The notes below the pieces were generated by a model. That model saw only the letters and a list, made by a program, of their open reading frames with translations. It was not told the DNA's origin and ran no database searches. A stretch of 64,000 nt of DNA, taken from Hepsetus odoe. Taxonomy: Eukaryota; Chordata; Actinopteri; Characiformes; Hepsetidae. This document shows, piece after piece, positions 11,283 to 22,984 of the stretch. Each line of letters opens with the position of its first letter. Positions within the stretch are counted from its first letter, which is position 1. The DNA is taken from NCBI GenBank assembly GCA_017165825.1, contig CM029380.1, positions 9,210,587 to 9,274,586 on the forward strand, written 5' to 3'. The position numbers and the translations under genes were made by a program.

Positions 11283-11817
11283 AGACAATGGAAACACTAC
11301 TTTAGAATTCACTACCTGTGGGACAGGCCATTTATCTCACACAAATCATATTAGTCGTGTCTGACCACCAGCAGCAGGAGGGACAGCACTTGCCTATGAA
11401 TGTAGACATAAATGATCGCTTTGAACATTTATGGTGAGCTTAGTGAAGATAAGAGGGAGTGTGAGCCATTTTTAGCTTGCAGGATGCTTTATCGTGATAC
11501 TTTGTGCTGGTTTAGTGAACTGACATAGGGCCATTAATATTCTCCACATGTTGAAGAAATCAGTTTTTATCTATTTCAAGTATATGTCATAGTATCAGAT
11601 GATATTTAAACTAATAGAGTTATTAAAGTAATCAAGTTAATGATTACAGTTATAAAACCATATGGTGTACCATTTGTGACACAAATGATGTTACACTAAT
11701 TAAGTAACTCATCAAATCTATCAAAGAAAAACAATACTACTAGTCGTTAATTCTGCGCCAGCATCTACTGTTTCTAAACAATTGCAGGAATACATTCAGA
11801 CTGGAACTTAGATTAGT

Positions 11818-12135
11818 AATAATTCTTACTCACTCATTTTCTTAACTGCTTTTCCTGATTAGGGTCGCGGGCAATGCTGGAGCCTATCCTAGCTCTCACA
11901 AGGCAGAAGGCGGGAAACAGGTTGCTTGTCCATTGCAGGGCAGATAAACACACACACAAACATACTCACACCAAAGGGGCAATTTAGCATCTCAGATCTA
12001 CCTGACATGCAAGTCTTTGGACAGTGGGAGGAAAACAGAGGCACCCAGAAGAAATCCATGCATACAGGGGGAGAACATGCAAACCCCACGGGATTGAACG
12101 CAGGACCTTCTTGCTGTGAGGTGACAGCACTACCT
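11818..12135 (-). mobile_element. Repeat C copy, minus orientation
   Basis: A common teleost interspersed repeat. Recognisable blocks in order are 'agggtcgcgggcaatgctgg', 'agcctatcctagct', 'catgcaagtctttggac', 'gtgggaggaaaacagag', 'gggagaacatgcaaacccca' and 'caggaccttcttgctgtgag', ending in a degraded tRNA-like head. The tRNA-like end at the right places the element on the minus strand. The open frames across it are not a gene. Confidence 0.8.
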
Positions 12136-12593
12136 ACTTTGACTGCCTTAATAATAATTTATTTAAACTCTAAAATAAATAAATAAATTCTAAACATTTG
12201 ATCTTTCAGCACTATTCCAATTGCTCACTTCCCCAGCAAAGAGCAAAGCACAGAGGGCTGAGAGCTACAGGCCAAAAATGCTATAGCACCATCATGTCCA
12301 GCATGAGTGATGAAGGCCTTGTCAGGCTAAGAACACATTGTTTCTGCTAGTTGAAACAAATGGGAGTCGGGGGTAATAACAGTGTGCTGAATGGGGCAGT
12401 GGAGGAAAAAAAAACAAAGAGGGGATTGAGAGAAAGACACAGTGGGTGCCTGTGTCTTACACACAGAGACACAGAAGCCATTCCATCAAAGCCGATTCGA
12501 CTGGTGATATTTAACCCTGGAGCACTCGGCGAGTGCGTTGACATTCGCAAGCAAGATCAGATGAGCTGCCTGTAACGATGTGAGTTAAAAACC

Positions 12594-12650
12594 ATGGGCA
12601 AGCGAGCACACACCAGGCCAGAGTGTGGTCGGGTTGGATTGTCAGGCAGC
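12594..12650 (+). other. plekha7: In-frame upstream start region of candidate exon 1A
   Basis: An in-frame TAA at about 12573 closes the frame upstream. The first in-frame ATG is at 12594 in a strong context (A at -3, G at +4) and would add 19 residues (MGKRAHTRPECGRV...) before the MGTCCSC start. If transcription starts upstream of 12594 and this ATG is used, the lipidation signal at 12651 would become internal. Which ATG is used is decided by the unknown transcription start. Confidence 0.4.
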
Positions 12651-12778
12651 ATGGGGACCTGCTGCAGCTGTTTACCTCTGCAGCGCAGTGTACAGCACAA
12701 TGCTGATCGGGGGGAGGTCCAGGTTCAGCTGGAGGCTATCAGAGAGGAAGTGGATGAGAACTCCACAGAGGAGGAAAG
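12651..12778 (+). CDS. plekha7: Candidate alternative first exon 1A of plekha7
   Basis: An open segment of 42 codons plus two bases, starting MGTCCSCLPLQRSVQ and ending in an acidic ENSTEEE, then donor AG|GTAATG. The start has A at -3 and G at +4. Gly2 with Ser6 fits the N-myristoylation rule MGxxxS/T. Cys4, Cys5 and Cys7 are placed for palmitoylation, so the product could be membrane-anchored. The donor leaves phase 2, identical to exon 3, so splicing to exon 4 at 50700 reads on in frame (AG|C gives Ser, then HNERSTAF). No credible acceptor precedes it, so a first exon is more likely than an internal one. I do not recognise the peptide from a known gene. Linkage to plekha7 is inferred from phase and strand; a nested unrelated gene or a chance ORF remain possible. 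Confidence 0.5.
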
Positions 12779-13014
12779 GTAATGCGGATAGAATCTGTTG
12801 AGTGGAGTGAGTCCTTTACTTCTTAACTTTATTCAGTAACATTTAACAAGTCTAAATTTTTTGTATATTTTAACATTTATGAATGACAAAAAACTTTTTT
12901 AATGATTAATAATATGCTGTTATTAAACTATTAAATTGTTCTTTAGAATTATTTATTGTGAAGTTACATGTGTTGAATTTTGACCCCTTATTTCAGTTTT
13001 TTTCAGTATTTCAG

Positions 13015-13350
13015 CACGATGACTCAGCATGAAGGTTCTAGGTTAGAGTCCCAGCTGAGGCAGCCTGTTTCATTTTTATCCAAGGTTTTTACATTCTCTA
13101 CTGCCTGCATGGGATTCTTCCACCTACTTTTTCTTGCTGCACCAAAGATATATTTCAAGTGAATGTAGATGTTAAATTGCCCATTAGGTGTGACTCTATG
13201 AGGATGTGTTTGTCTGTGTTTCTGCTGCATTAAACTGGCAACATATCCAGGGTGTTTCTCCACCTCTTGCTCTAGAATGCTGGCATAGGCTTCAGCAACC
13301 TATGCAACCTTGGCTAGGAATAACAGGTAAAGGATCGTTTGATGATTGGA
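13015..13350 (+). mobile_element. Repeat C copy, plus orientation, decayed
   Basis: It begins with a tRNA-like head ('gcacgatgactcagcatg' then 'ggttctaggttagagtccca', a degraded B box). The rest of the repeat continues to a 'gattggatggat' end. It is the same family as 11818-12135 in the opposite orientation, more diverged. Confidence 0.7.
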
Positions 13351-13359
13351 TGGATGTTG

Positions 13360-14280
13360 GATTAAGGCAAATACATGCATAAACAAGAAAGGAGAGGTAT
13401 TTACTGAGAAATATCAGAGGTCTTACAAATTTTTTTAAGCAAATTAATAAAATGTGAAAGCTGTTATTGTGCCTTAGAGGGCTGTTGTGAGGTAGAGTTC
13501 AGAGTATTGGAATCTGAGTTCTTGATGCTATTGCAGAAGCTGAAAGTAGCCTTTTGCAACCTATAACTGAAGCTCCCTGCCCTGTCCTCCAGTGTCTGAT
13601 AGTAGATGACAGGTTTTTTACTGCATTCTGTCAAAAGAGAGAAAAACAAACCCAACTCCCAGCTGACACAAGTGTAACTGGAACATTTTTTGACCTTCAA
13701 AAGTCTAGTAAGTGAAGTAAGCACAAAGAGCTGAACAGAGGAATTGTATATGAACTTGAGGCCAGTCGCTGTAAACAATGTGTTGTCCTTTTGCTCCAGA
13801 CTTTCCACTATTTGGGTTTGTGGGAGTGTGTGATTTAAACCATGACAAGAATCTGGGGCTGGCTTCCATGCTTTTCTTCTGAAGGAAATTCCAGAAGCTA
13901 ATAATGAAAAGGCTTTGTTCTGTAAGTTGAGGATTCTGGGTTAGAGCCTTTGAGTGCCAGACATGCATGTTACAGTGGTTAACCCATTGATGTTTCATTT
14001 GATAGGGCATAATAACAATGCTGAACATGATGTTTATGTTTCATAAGGTGTTCAATTTTTCAAAAATAATGAAACAATTCCACTGAACCATCCAAAAAAA
14101 CTTTCCCTTTTTTTTGCCTTTATGGAGAAAAACAGTATTTTGCACTCGTCCATCTCCAGTTTAGGAAGAAGTGTCTTCCTGAGTGGAAGGAAGGCACTGC
14201 CTTTACTGCAGAACTGTCTGAGTGATCACATGCCTTTGTAACTGTTAAAATATGCCCAGGCAACTCTTACAAACTTTCTG
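13360..14280. other. Intronic stretch, nothing recognised
   Basis: Minus-strand open frames of 107-114 codons overlap here, but no codon-pattern, splice-site or domain support was found. I treat them as chance. Confidence 0.55.
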
Positions 14281-14284
14281 GAAT

Positions 14285-15060
14285 TTAAAAATACAGTGGT
14301 TCTTTATAGGTTCAGAAGCCTTTAGACATTTATAAATTTCTGCATAAATATGACCCAAAACATCATCAGATTAAAAAAAAAAAGTCAGTTAAACTAATGA
14401 GACAAAAAAACTTTATTCTTGGCCATTAATTATTAAGTGAAATTATCCAGTATTACACATTTATGAGTGGCTAAAATATATAAACCTCTAGGATTACCAG
14501 TTAATTTGAAGGCGAAATTAGAGTCAGATGTTTTCAATCAACAACTTGGCAATCAGGTATGAATGGGAACCTTGTATAATTTAAAGATAAGAAATCTATC
14601 CAGGTTTAATCTTCACATTTGTGGAAGTAAACATTGCACAATTAATGGAGCTTTCTGAGGACCTCAAAATATTATGCTCTCATTAGACTAGCAATAGTTA
14701 CAAAACCATGTCTAAAGAGTTTGGACTGCTCTAGTTCACACTCAAGACAGATTGTGTACAAATGGAGAAGACCACTGTTCCTCTACCTAGGAGTGGTTGA
14801 TGATCAAAGATCACAAGAACAAGGCATGTCATAATCTGTGAAGTCAGAAAGATAATTATAATCAGTGAGGTCAAATAAGATAAAGAGCAAGGTTCCACTA
14901 TCAGGAAAACACTGAACAACAGTTGTTTGAATGACAGAGTTGCAAGGAATAAGACATTGCTCTTCCAAAAAGATTACTGCCCCTCTACAGTTTGCTAAAG
15001 GTTACACCAAGCCAGGGACCTATTTAAAATATTTTGTGGTTGTATAAGGCCAGAATTTTT
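14285..15060 (+). mobile_element. Probable decayed Tc1-like DNA transposon
   Basis: Fragments resemble a degraded Tc1-type transposase region. The stretch at about 14755-14830 reads like the Pro/Leu-rich hinge after the helix-turn-helix ('agaccactgttcctctac' ... 'caaggcatgtcataatc'). Later blocks ('ggaaaacactgaacaac', 'aaagattactgcccctct') follow in the expected order. No intact frame or clear terminal repeats were found, so the limits are approximate. Confidence 0.4.
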
Positions 15061-15736
15061 GGTTTAAATGAGAAGCATTAAGTTTTAAGTAAAATACTGC
15101 ATTATTGCATAAGAAAGTTCCATCTTTGAAATGTGGTGGTAATATCTGTGAAAAACTGAAAATTCTAAAGGTTTCAAACTTTCAAGTGCCTTTGAATTTA
15201 ATATAATTGTGTGGGGCACTTTTAATCCCAACCTGATATCCCAGTGATTAGGAGAAAGGCAGGAATTGGCAACCTGTTTCCTAAACCAAAGATTAGGTGG
15301 TGTGTGATGTGTCTTAAACAATGTGGAAGACCTATGGAAATTTGATAATTTAAACCAATTAGAAATCCTATGACACACCTGCCCCAAGATACCTGGCTGA
15401 CCAACGGATGCATTGTAAATACATGTCCTACTTTTCAGTATTCAAAATTCAAATGAATAAATATTCAAACGTGCAGCATAAGAACAATGCTTTCTCTTTC
15501 CCATCCTGCTGCGATCAAGTGTTTATGCTCACTTACTCGTTTTGCTGCTGAACAGCGGTCATGAATACTCTGACTGTTCTGGTGCTAGATAGCCCAAATG
15601 ACGGACGATCATAACCAGCATTAACGTTTTTATTAACATATTAAGCTATTTGTATTTTGGTAGATCTCATGTGGGATTGCACCAGCCAATCTAACCCAAC
15701 AGCTTCAAGACTTGACTGTTCACTTACTGCCAAATA

Positions 15737-16280
15737 CAGTACTGTGCAGAAGTTTTAGGCAGGTGTGAAAAAATGCTATAAACAAAGAATGCTTTCAAAA
15801 ATGGAAGTGTTAATCATTTATTTTCATCAATCAACAAAATGCAGTGAATGAACAAAAGAGAAATCTAAATCAAATCAATATTTGGTGTGACCACCCTTTG
15901 CCTTCAAAACAGCATCAATTCTTTAAGGTACACTTGCACACAGTTTTTGAAGGAACTCGGCTGGTAGGTTGTTCCAAACATGACTGTGTTTCAACCTACA
16001 TGTGACATTGATGATCATTAGCACCTGTTTGTTAAAATTGGTTGATCATACACCGACTATAATCCTACAAAATCCCTGACTTTGTGCAAGTGTACCTATA
16101 AGAATTGATGCTGGTTTGAAGGCAAAAGATAGTAACACCAAATATTGATTTGATTTAGATTTTTCTTTTGTTCGCTCACTTTGCATTTTGTAAATTGATA
16201 AAAAATAAACAATCATTATTTATATTTCTGAAAGCATTCTTTGTTTACAGCATTTTTTTCACACCTGCCTAAAACTACTG
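15737..16280 (-). mobile_element. Non-autonomous Tc1-like element, copy 1
   Basis: Starts CAGTACTGTGCAGAAGTTTT and ends with the inverse AAAACTACTG, with TA on each side as in Tc1/mariner insertions. Each terminal arm is about 200 bases long; the arms are related but distinct. The left arm is the reverse complement of the right arm of copy 2 (34351-34900), and the right arm corresponds to copy 2's left arm. The two copies therefore lie in opposite orientation. Only short internal sequence separates the arms, so this is an internally deleted, non-coding derivative. Strand is given relative to copy 2. Confidence 0.85.
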
Positions 16281-19200
16281 TATATCCCACCATTTGGCCA
16301 ATGGGATATATTTATTTGTAGCTGTAGGGTCGGAAAGCATGATTTTTAAATTAAAATCGACTCTATTGATTAGTTGACAAATTGCAATCCATTGACAACT
16401 GCAATCTGCTGTTATTACTTTTTCATGCATGTGCATGCCACTATAGCCTAGCTTACTAACAATTTATTCTAAAGAACATATATAGCGATATATATATATC
16501 AGCGAGTGTAACCCCTGGGAATACTGTAATGGTGCCATTGATTGCTACAATTTATGCTCCTAATTACAGTCAGAGTAATACATGTCTTTTGCTCTCAGGG
16601 CTACTATCATTAACACACACTCACACGTACAATGAAACACACATATCACTAACTCACTCAGCCTGGACTGATCATAGGATAAACAACCTGGCATGCTGGT
16701 CATGGCAGAGCCTCCATAAAAGTTAAAGCTAGATTGAAATATCTGCACTGAGAGGTAATCTCTGTCTCAATGAATCATGCTTCACTGGCCTGATTGCTTC
16801 ATCTGTGGCCAGGCTGATGCAGTTCCTGTGGTGGCCACCAGAGAATGCTGTTCAGTGTTTTTATCTTTCAGCCTTGGGCCTTCATGTATTATATCATGGG
16901 GTCACGCTGCTGACAGCCCTGGGAGTGAGTGATGAGGTCTCATGGGGTAGACGTTCTGTCTCATTCAAGATTTATTAAGACTATTTGTGTGGGCCTTTTC
17001 ATTTAAATCTTCTTTGCTGTTTTGTATCCGCACAGTTGCACAAGCATGCCTGTTTTGATTCACATCTAAGGACCAAGAACATTACCTAATTTCATATTTT
17101 ATATTAGACCTCTCAGATGACCCAATGAGTGGTTTTCCCTTATTAATTAATATTTGATGTACTGAAGAACTTGCATTTCAGAAATTAAGGGCTTATTAGG
17201 ATCATTTGTGAGTAATGAAGCTCATTGTTATATTGACTGTACTGACCTCATTTATCAGTGTCAATGTATGGGCAGACCTGAGCTCTTTTTACCATTAATT
17301 TTTAGATCAATATTAATATTAAAATCAATATTAGTTAACAATATGTACCATTCTTTATAGTTTTTTTTTTTTTTAAGTTTGAAATTGGTACCAGTAAACT
17401 ACAAGTTTTAAGGTTTTTTTTTTTCACTGTTGAGTTTCACACACACACAGTTATGTGATTAGCCTTCTGGCCCTATTGCTACACTCCAGTACTGGGCGGT
17501 TCTGGTTGCATGAGGAAAGCAAGCTCATCAGTTGCTTCTGATCTGTATGTGCTGGGCTGTGTAAAACTCTTTGGCAAGTGTAACTTGAGTGTGATTGTGA
17601 GGAAATGCGTTTGAGACCTCCTTTACTCGATTAAGAGGTGAGACGACTTCTCTGTCTCCTCCCCCATCCTTCAAAAGCTCACATGGGAGCTGGTGAAGGT
17701 GCTGACTGGGTAAGTTTGGGGGTTTCGGCCCAGGCTGAAGCAGCACTAATTCTGCTGGTCTGATGCAACACTCCACACCTCGCATTCTCAAATAAGTTGC
17801 AGGCAGGTGGGGAGTGGATGGAGCTGGGAGCAGGCAGAGGTCACTGCAAGGTCGAACTCACGTCTTCCTCTCGCCTTGATGCTGAGCTCACATGGATATT
17901 TCTGGGACATGAGGCCAAAGGCTTGGCATTCACCTTCATTTTCATTCTCCTGCTGACTTGCCTCGCATGAGAACAGCCAGTGGCGTGGATTGTGCAGTAA
18001 GCCATGTTGGAGTCCAGAAAGTTCAAGGAACAAGCAATCAAGGCTTTGTAAGAGCTATAGTAGAGCTAAGGTAGAAATCTGAAAGTTGAGCAAGAAGCTT
18101 TGATCTCCTTTTTTGCAACTTTCTTTTGGTTTTGAAGGACAGGTAAGTTATTAGTAACTGGTAACTATGTACTCACTTTTATGTAGCTTCAGTGGGCAGA
18201 TGTATTGATAGGAGGAGAATGACATTGAGTCAGCAGTTAATGTTTTTATTGAAGGATCATTCCCAATTCACAAGCCACTTTCCTCTTAAGGGATGTGTAA
18301 TGAGTCACATCATGCTTGGAGTACAAGCAGTGCATGGGGAAATCCTCTCATTGGGTTTAGGTTCATAGTGTGGTTTGCTTTGAATTTAGTCACTCTTGCA
18401 AAATGTTATATTAATAACTTTGTACATACTGAATAACATGAAAATATCTGTTTAAATTTAGGATTTAGAATATAATGGCATATTCCATTTTTCATGCTCA
18501 GTGTGTCTAAAAATGTGCTGTAAAGGTTATAATGATAATTTCAATATCTTTTATTTTTTGTTATCAGTATCTTATTTGTCTCTTCTGCAAATGGGGAAAA
18601 TGGTCAAGTTTTCAAAGATAAAGGAACACATTTTCAAAGATATTCAATTTTACTGTTAATTGCTGTTTAAAGTGTATGGTAGCTCAGCGGTTAGTCTTTT
18701 AATGGAAACATCATTCTCACAGTGCTGGCTCTATATGTCATGAGGATGAGCAAGATTATCCTTTACCACCTGAGACTAACTGTGTTTTTAATACACATCA
18801 CTACTGTCACTGACAAATGAGCTGTTTATTTCACAAGACAACCAGATAAAAAAAGAAATAGCTTCCTTTCACTGACCTGACAGGTATTTTATCAATTGTT
18901 AACATCATTATCTGATACTTCACATCACTACATAGCTGGTTAATGTAAGAAAGGAATCAACATGACTCGACAAAACACAGCTGGCATGAAAGACCTCCAT
19001 TAACATCTAACTGCAAATGTGCTATTGATTGAGCTCCGTGAATAGCCAACAGCACTCTTATGGGAAGAAGATATGGGGCACGTGTCTGTTGAGTGTGGTT
19101 GATTGTGGCATTGAGATTTGGAAAAAATGAGGTAGGGATAAAGGTACCTGGAGCTTTGTATCCACCACAGACAAGCATACATGCACCTACAGCATTTTAA

Positions 19201-19415
19201 TGAAAGCTTATCAGTAGCTGGCATGCCTTTCAACAAAGCTTAGCAGTAATATGGATCAATTGATTGCATTTGATTGTTTATTAAAATTAACTTACTAGTT
19301 AATTTTTGCCATTCAGAAGCTCACATAGTAACTAATCTTTAAGCTTTGGATTGTATGTGTGGACTATTTTCAGAAATAATAAGTTTTCAGTTTTTTAATG
19401 CATATAACAAAAAAC
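16281..19415. other. Intronic stretch, nothing recognised
   Basis: Contains poly(T) runs near 17360 and 17415. A more GC-balanced segment at about 17460-18050 has overlapping minus-strand open frames with no splice or domain support. The segment could be a conserved non-coding element, but that needs a comparison. Confidence 0.5.
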
Positions 19416-19419
19416 TAGC

Positions 19420-19552
19420 TATTATCCATCCATCCATCCATTTTCTGCCGCTTGTCCCAAACGGGGTCGCGGGGGCGTGCTGGTGTCCAACCCAGCGCAC
19501 ACAGGGCGAGGACGGGGGACGCCCCCTGGACAGGTCGCCAGCCCATCGCAGA
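19420..19552 (-). mobile_element. Repeat C fragment
   Basis: A truncated copy: a (CCAT)n edge, then 'ttttctgccgcttgtccca', 'acggggtcgcgggggcg', 'cagggcgaggacgggg' and 'ggacaggtcgccagcccatc', followed by an AT-rich run. It is cut off before the tRNA-like head. It is GC-rich and less decayed than the other copies. Confidence 0.75.
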
Positions 19553-19859
19553 CTAGCTATTATATTATATATTATATTATATTATAAATAAAATAGTAAA
19601 AGTATCAACAATTAAAGAAATAGATTGACCAAACTTGCTAAAATGGCAGCAAGCGAGAGCCTGAAGCCATTTTCTTTTCCATTGTCGTGCTGTGTCTGAG
19701 ATGATGAAGTTGATTGACTCTGTCATCAAGTGCATCATCAACATTTGTGCTATTCTCACCCACAGCCCTGAGCTTTTAAGCTATTTCCCTTAGGATCATT
19801 AAAGTTTTTTTTATTCTGATTCCAGTACTGAATCTTCAGCTGCAACACTCTTATATCTT

Positions 19860-21575
19860 TACCCTCAGCTCTTACAGTCACAGTCACTGAATGACTCCTG
19901 AAATTTTCAGTATTGCTTCAACAGTCTTTCTTTGTCTCCATTTCTTCCAGTCCTCTGCATCTTTCTCCTTCAAACCAGTCACCACGTCCATAAACCTCCT
20001 CTTTAGTCTTCCACTTTTCCTCTTTCTTGGCAGCTCCATCTTCAAAATCCTCCTCCCAATATAATCTTCATCTCCCCTCTGGACATGTCCAAACCAATGC
20101 AACCTTGCTTCTCTAACTTTATCTCAAAAATGTCTAACTTGAGCTGTCCTAATATTTCTAATCCTGTCCATCCTCGTAACACTCAACGAAAATCTCAGCA
20201 TCGTTATCTCTGACACCTTCAGCTCCGCCTCCTGTCTTTTCATCAGTGCCACCATCTCCAACCCATACAGCATAGCTGGTCTCACTACTGTCCTTTAAAC
20301 CTTCCCTTTTACTCTAACTGGTACCCGTCTCTCATAAATCACTCTAGCTACTCTTCTCCACCCATTCCAACCTGCCTGCACTCTCTTCTTCACCTCTCTT
20401 CCACACTTGATGTAATCCAACCTCTATCTTAAATGCATCGGTCACTCCCACTGCAGATCTCACCACAGTCACAATGCCCTCATATATATCCTGAATTACT
20501 CCCACATACCTCTCTGCCACTCCTGACTTACTCATACAGAACCACAACTCTTCTCTAGGCACTCTGTCATATGCTTTCTCCAAGTCCACAAAGGCACAAG
20601 GTAACTCCTTTTGACCTTCTCTGTACTTTTCCATCAACACCCTCAGAGCAAACATCGCATCTGGAGTGCTCTTTCTCGAAATACTTTTCTAGCTATCTGA
20701 CTTATCACTTCTGCAGAAGTTTCCCAGCAATCTGGTAGCTCTTTAAAACCTCCCAGTGCCCATGTTAACTCCTGCTTGAATTCCACCTTGCAGTCGTCCT
20801 TCTTCAGCTTCCACCACTTGATCCTCGACGCTGCCCCCACTTTCCTCCTCTTCTTGACCTCCAAGGTCATCCTGCAGACCACCATCCTATGCTGTTTAGT
20901 TACACTCTCCCCTGTCACTACTTTGCAGTTTCCAATCTCCTTCAGACTAACCCTCCTGCAAAGGATATAATCTACCTGTGTGCATCTTCCTCCGCCCTTA
21001 TACGTCACCCTGTGCTCCTCCCTATTCTTAAAACAAGTATTAACTACAGCCATTTCCATCCTTTTTGCAAAATCTACAACCATCTGACCTTCTGCATTCC
21101 TCTTCTTGACACCATACCAACCCATCACCTCATCATGACCTCTGTTCCCTTCACCATTGACCATTAAAATCTGCACTAATCACCACTCTTTCTACCCGGG
21201 GTACTCTCTCTATCACTGCATCTATCTCACTCCAGAATTCTTCTTTCTCTTCCAGCTCACAACCAACCTGTGGGGCATGAGCACTAACAACATTTATTAC
21301 TAAACCTTCAAATTCCAGCTTCAAATTCATCACCCTCCTTGACACCCTCTTCACCTCCAAAGCACTCTTGACATTCTTTTCCTTCAGGATAACACCTACT
21401 TCATTCCTGCTTCCATCCACACCATGGTAAAACAATTTAAACCCTCCTCCAATACACTTGCCCTTGCTACCCTTCCATCTAGTCTCTTGCACACACAAAA
21501 TGTCAACCTTCCTTCTCTTCATCATATCAGCTAATTCTCTACCTTTACTAGTCATGCTGAGTTCTTACTCTCACT
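19860..21575 (-). pseudogene. RTE-type non-LTR retrotransposon, broken
   Basis: Read on the minus strand, several pieces follow one order. First is an apurinic-type endonuclease (about 21555-20650) with CVQETRWKGSK, GVGVILKE-like, SAHAPQVGCE, ADFNG and QVDYILCRR blocks. Next is the start of a reverse transcriptase with FVDLEKAYDRVPREEL (about 20590). Last is the C-terminal HWFGHVQRGDEDYIGRR and LKRRFMDVV region (20102-19884). The pieces lie in different frames: there is a frameshift just after ADFNG, and an internal deletion near 20410 joins the GLHQ block to the later KKRVQAGWNGW region. That deletion removes the catalytic FADD part of the RT. Domain order and the 'craniofacial development protein 2-like' character point to the RTE clade. 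It cannot be active. Confidence 0.85.
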
Positions 21576-21649
21576 TCCACTCACCTCCCCTTCTTTCTCT
21601 CCTCATCCCTCTGGACATGCTCTCCTCCTCTTCTTCTCCTTTGGCAAAA

Positions 21650-21935
21650 ATTTGTCCAATTTCTTTACTTGTCCAAATCAATGCAATCTTGCTTTTCTAA
21701 CTTTGTCTCCACAACTTCCAATCTGAGCTGTCCCTCTAATACACTAATTTCTAATCTTGTTCATCCTTGTCACTCCCAACGCAAATCTTAGCATCTTCAG
21801 CTCTGCCACTTCCAGCTCTGCAGTTCTGTCTTTTAACCAGCATCACCATTCCAACCCATATAGCATAGCTGGTCTCATTACTGTCCTGTAAACCTTTCCT
21901 TTCATTCTTGCTGGTACCCGTCTATCACCATTTAC
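21650..21935 (-). pseudogene. Second RTE fragment (3' part)
   Basis: Repeats the minus-strand sequence of about 20090-20335 a second time: the blocks around 'ccaacccatatagcatagct', 'ggtctcattactgtcctgta' and 'ctggtacccgtct' recur. It is a separate RTE insertion or a tandem rearrangement directly upstream of the larger copy. No open frame. Confidence 0.75.
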
Positions 21936-21959
21936 ATCCAAACTAGAAAAATTGTTTAG

Positions 21960-22884
21960 TATTTGCTTCCTAAGTGAGAATCAATAACATGAAAACAAAA
22001 ACTTAAAAATTAGACAAAATAAACATGCTTATCATTAGTTAGTGAACACAAATGACAATAGTGCTGTATTGGATGCTGTTTTGCCTGTACTGTAGCATTG
22101 ACATGAATACAGAAAACTAGTTTTCTACAATATTTTAGCATACTCAGTTATAGGTATTGAAAATGTCCTATGTATTCAAGTGCATTAATATTCATGTCAC
22201 AATATTTTTAATTGCAATTGAGAGCAGGGTTGTTACACTTTATAGCCTTGTATGTTATATCCTGCTTAATTCAAAGACAGCTTCTTTCTTCATATTCTTC
22301 CCAATATAACAAAAAACTGTAAAATCTTAAATAAAAAAAATCTTAAGTCCTTACTGAATGGAGCTAAACAGCTTAAAATGTAAATAAAATCTGCTACATA
22401 TAATGATATACATATGATGTATAATCAAAACACATCAATATATTGTAATTTTCAGGCACTATTGGGCAGTAGAACACTAGCAAAATGGGTACTATGTTTG
22501 ATTGCAAATTGAATAGCTAATTTTTTGTTTGTGCTGACATATTTCAGGAATGTACACAAAGTCACAATTAGAAAAACCTTTAACTGGAATTGAACAGCAT
22601 TTTAATATATGACAATTTTTTTTTTGCAAGATGATGTTTAAATAAAAACAATTTACCTAAAAAAAAAAGCTCTGTATAGGGCCAAAGTTTACTGGCGTAA
22701 ACTATTTAAGTATTATACAATATGGTACTACTTACTCTTTTTGCAGATATTGGCATTATCCCCAGTACTATATTGGTGCAATCTCCTATCCTTACAGAAA
22801 TGGAAGATACTAGGCACCAATTAACATGACTCAATTTGCATAACTTCTCTATTAATAATAAAAAAAACAATATGTAAAATGTTT

Positions 22885-22885
<1 letters not shown>
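21960..22885. other. AT-rich intronic stretch, nothing recognised
   Basis: Low-complexity AT-rich sequence with short A and T runs, and no open frame or repeat family seen. Confidence 0.6.

Positions 22886-22888
<3 letters not shown>

Positions 22889-22930
<42 letters not shown>
22889..22930. repeat. (TA)n microsatellite
   Basis: About 21 TA units. Confidence 0.97.
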
Positions 22931-22935
<5 letters not shown>

Positions 22936-22984
22936 TTAGTTCATTCTTTCCATTCCACAGCTAATTAAGGAGTAGTATCATTTT

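Noticed and set aside
13464..14028. Overlapping minus-strand frames of 114 and 107 codons
   Set aside because: No recognisable domain, no consistent splice signals, AT-rich composition; chance frames.
17528..18041. Minus-strand frames of 66-87 codons in a GC-balanced segment
   Set aside because: Overlap each other in different frames and lack domain or splice support. Possibly a conserved non-coding element, not shown.
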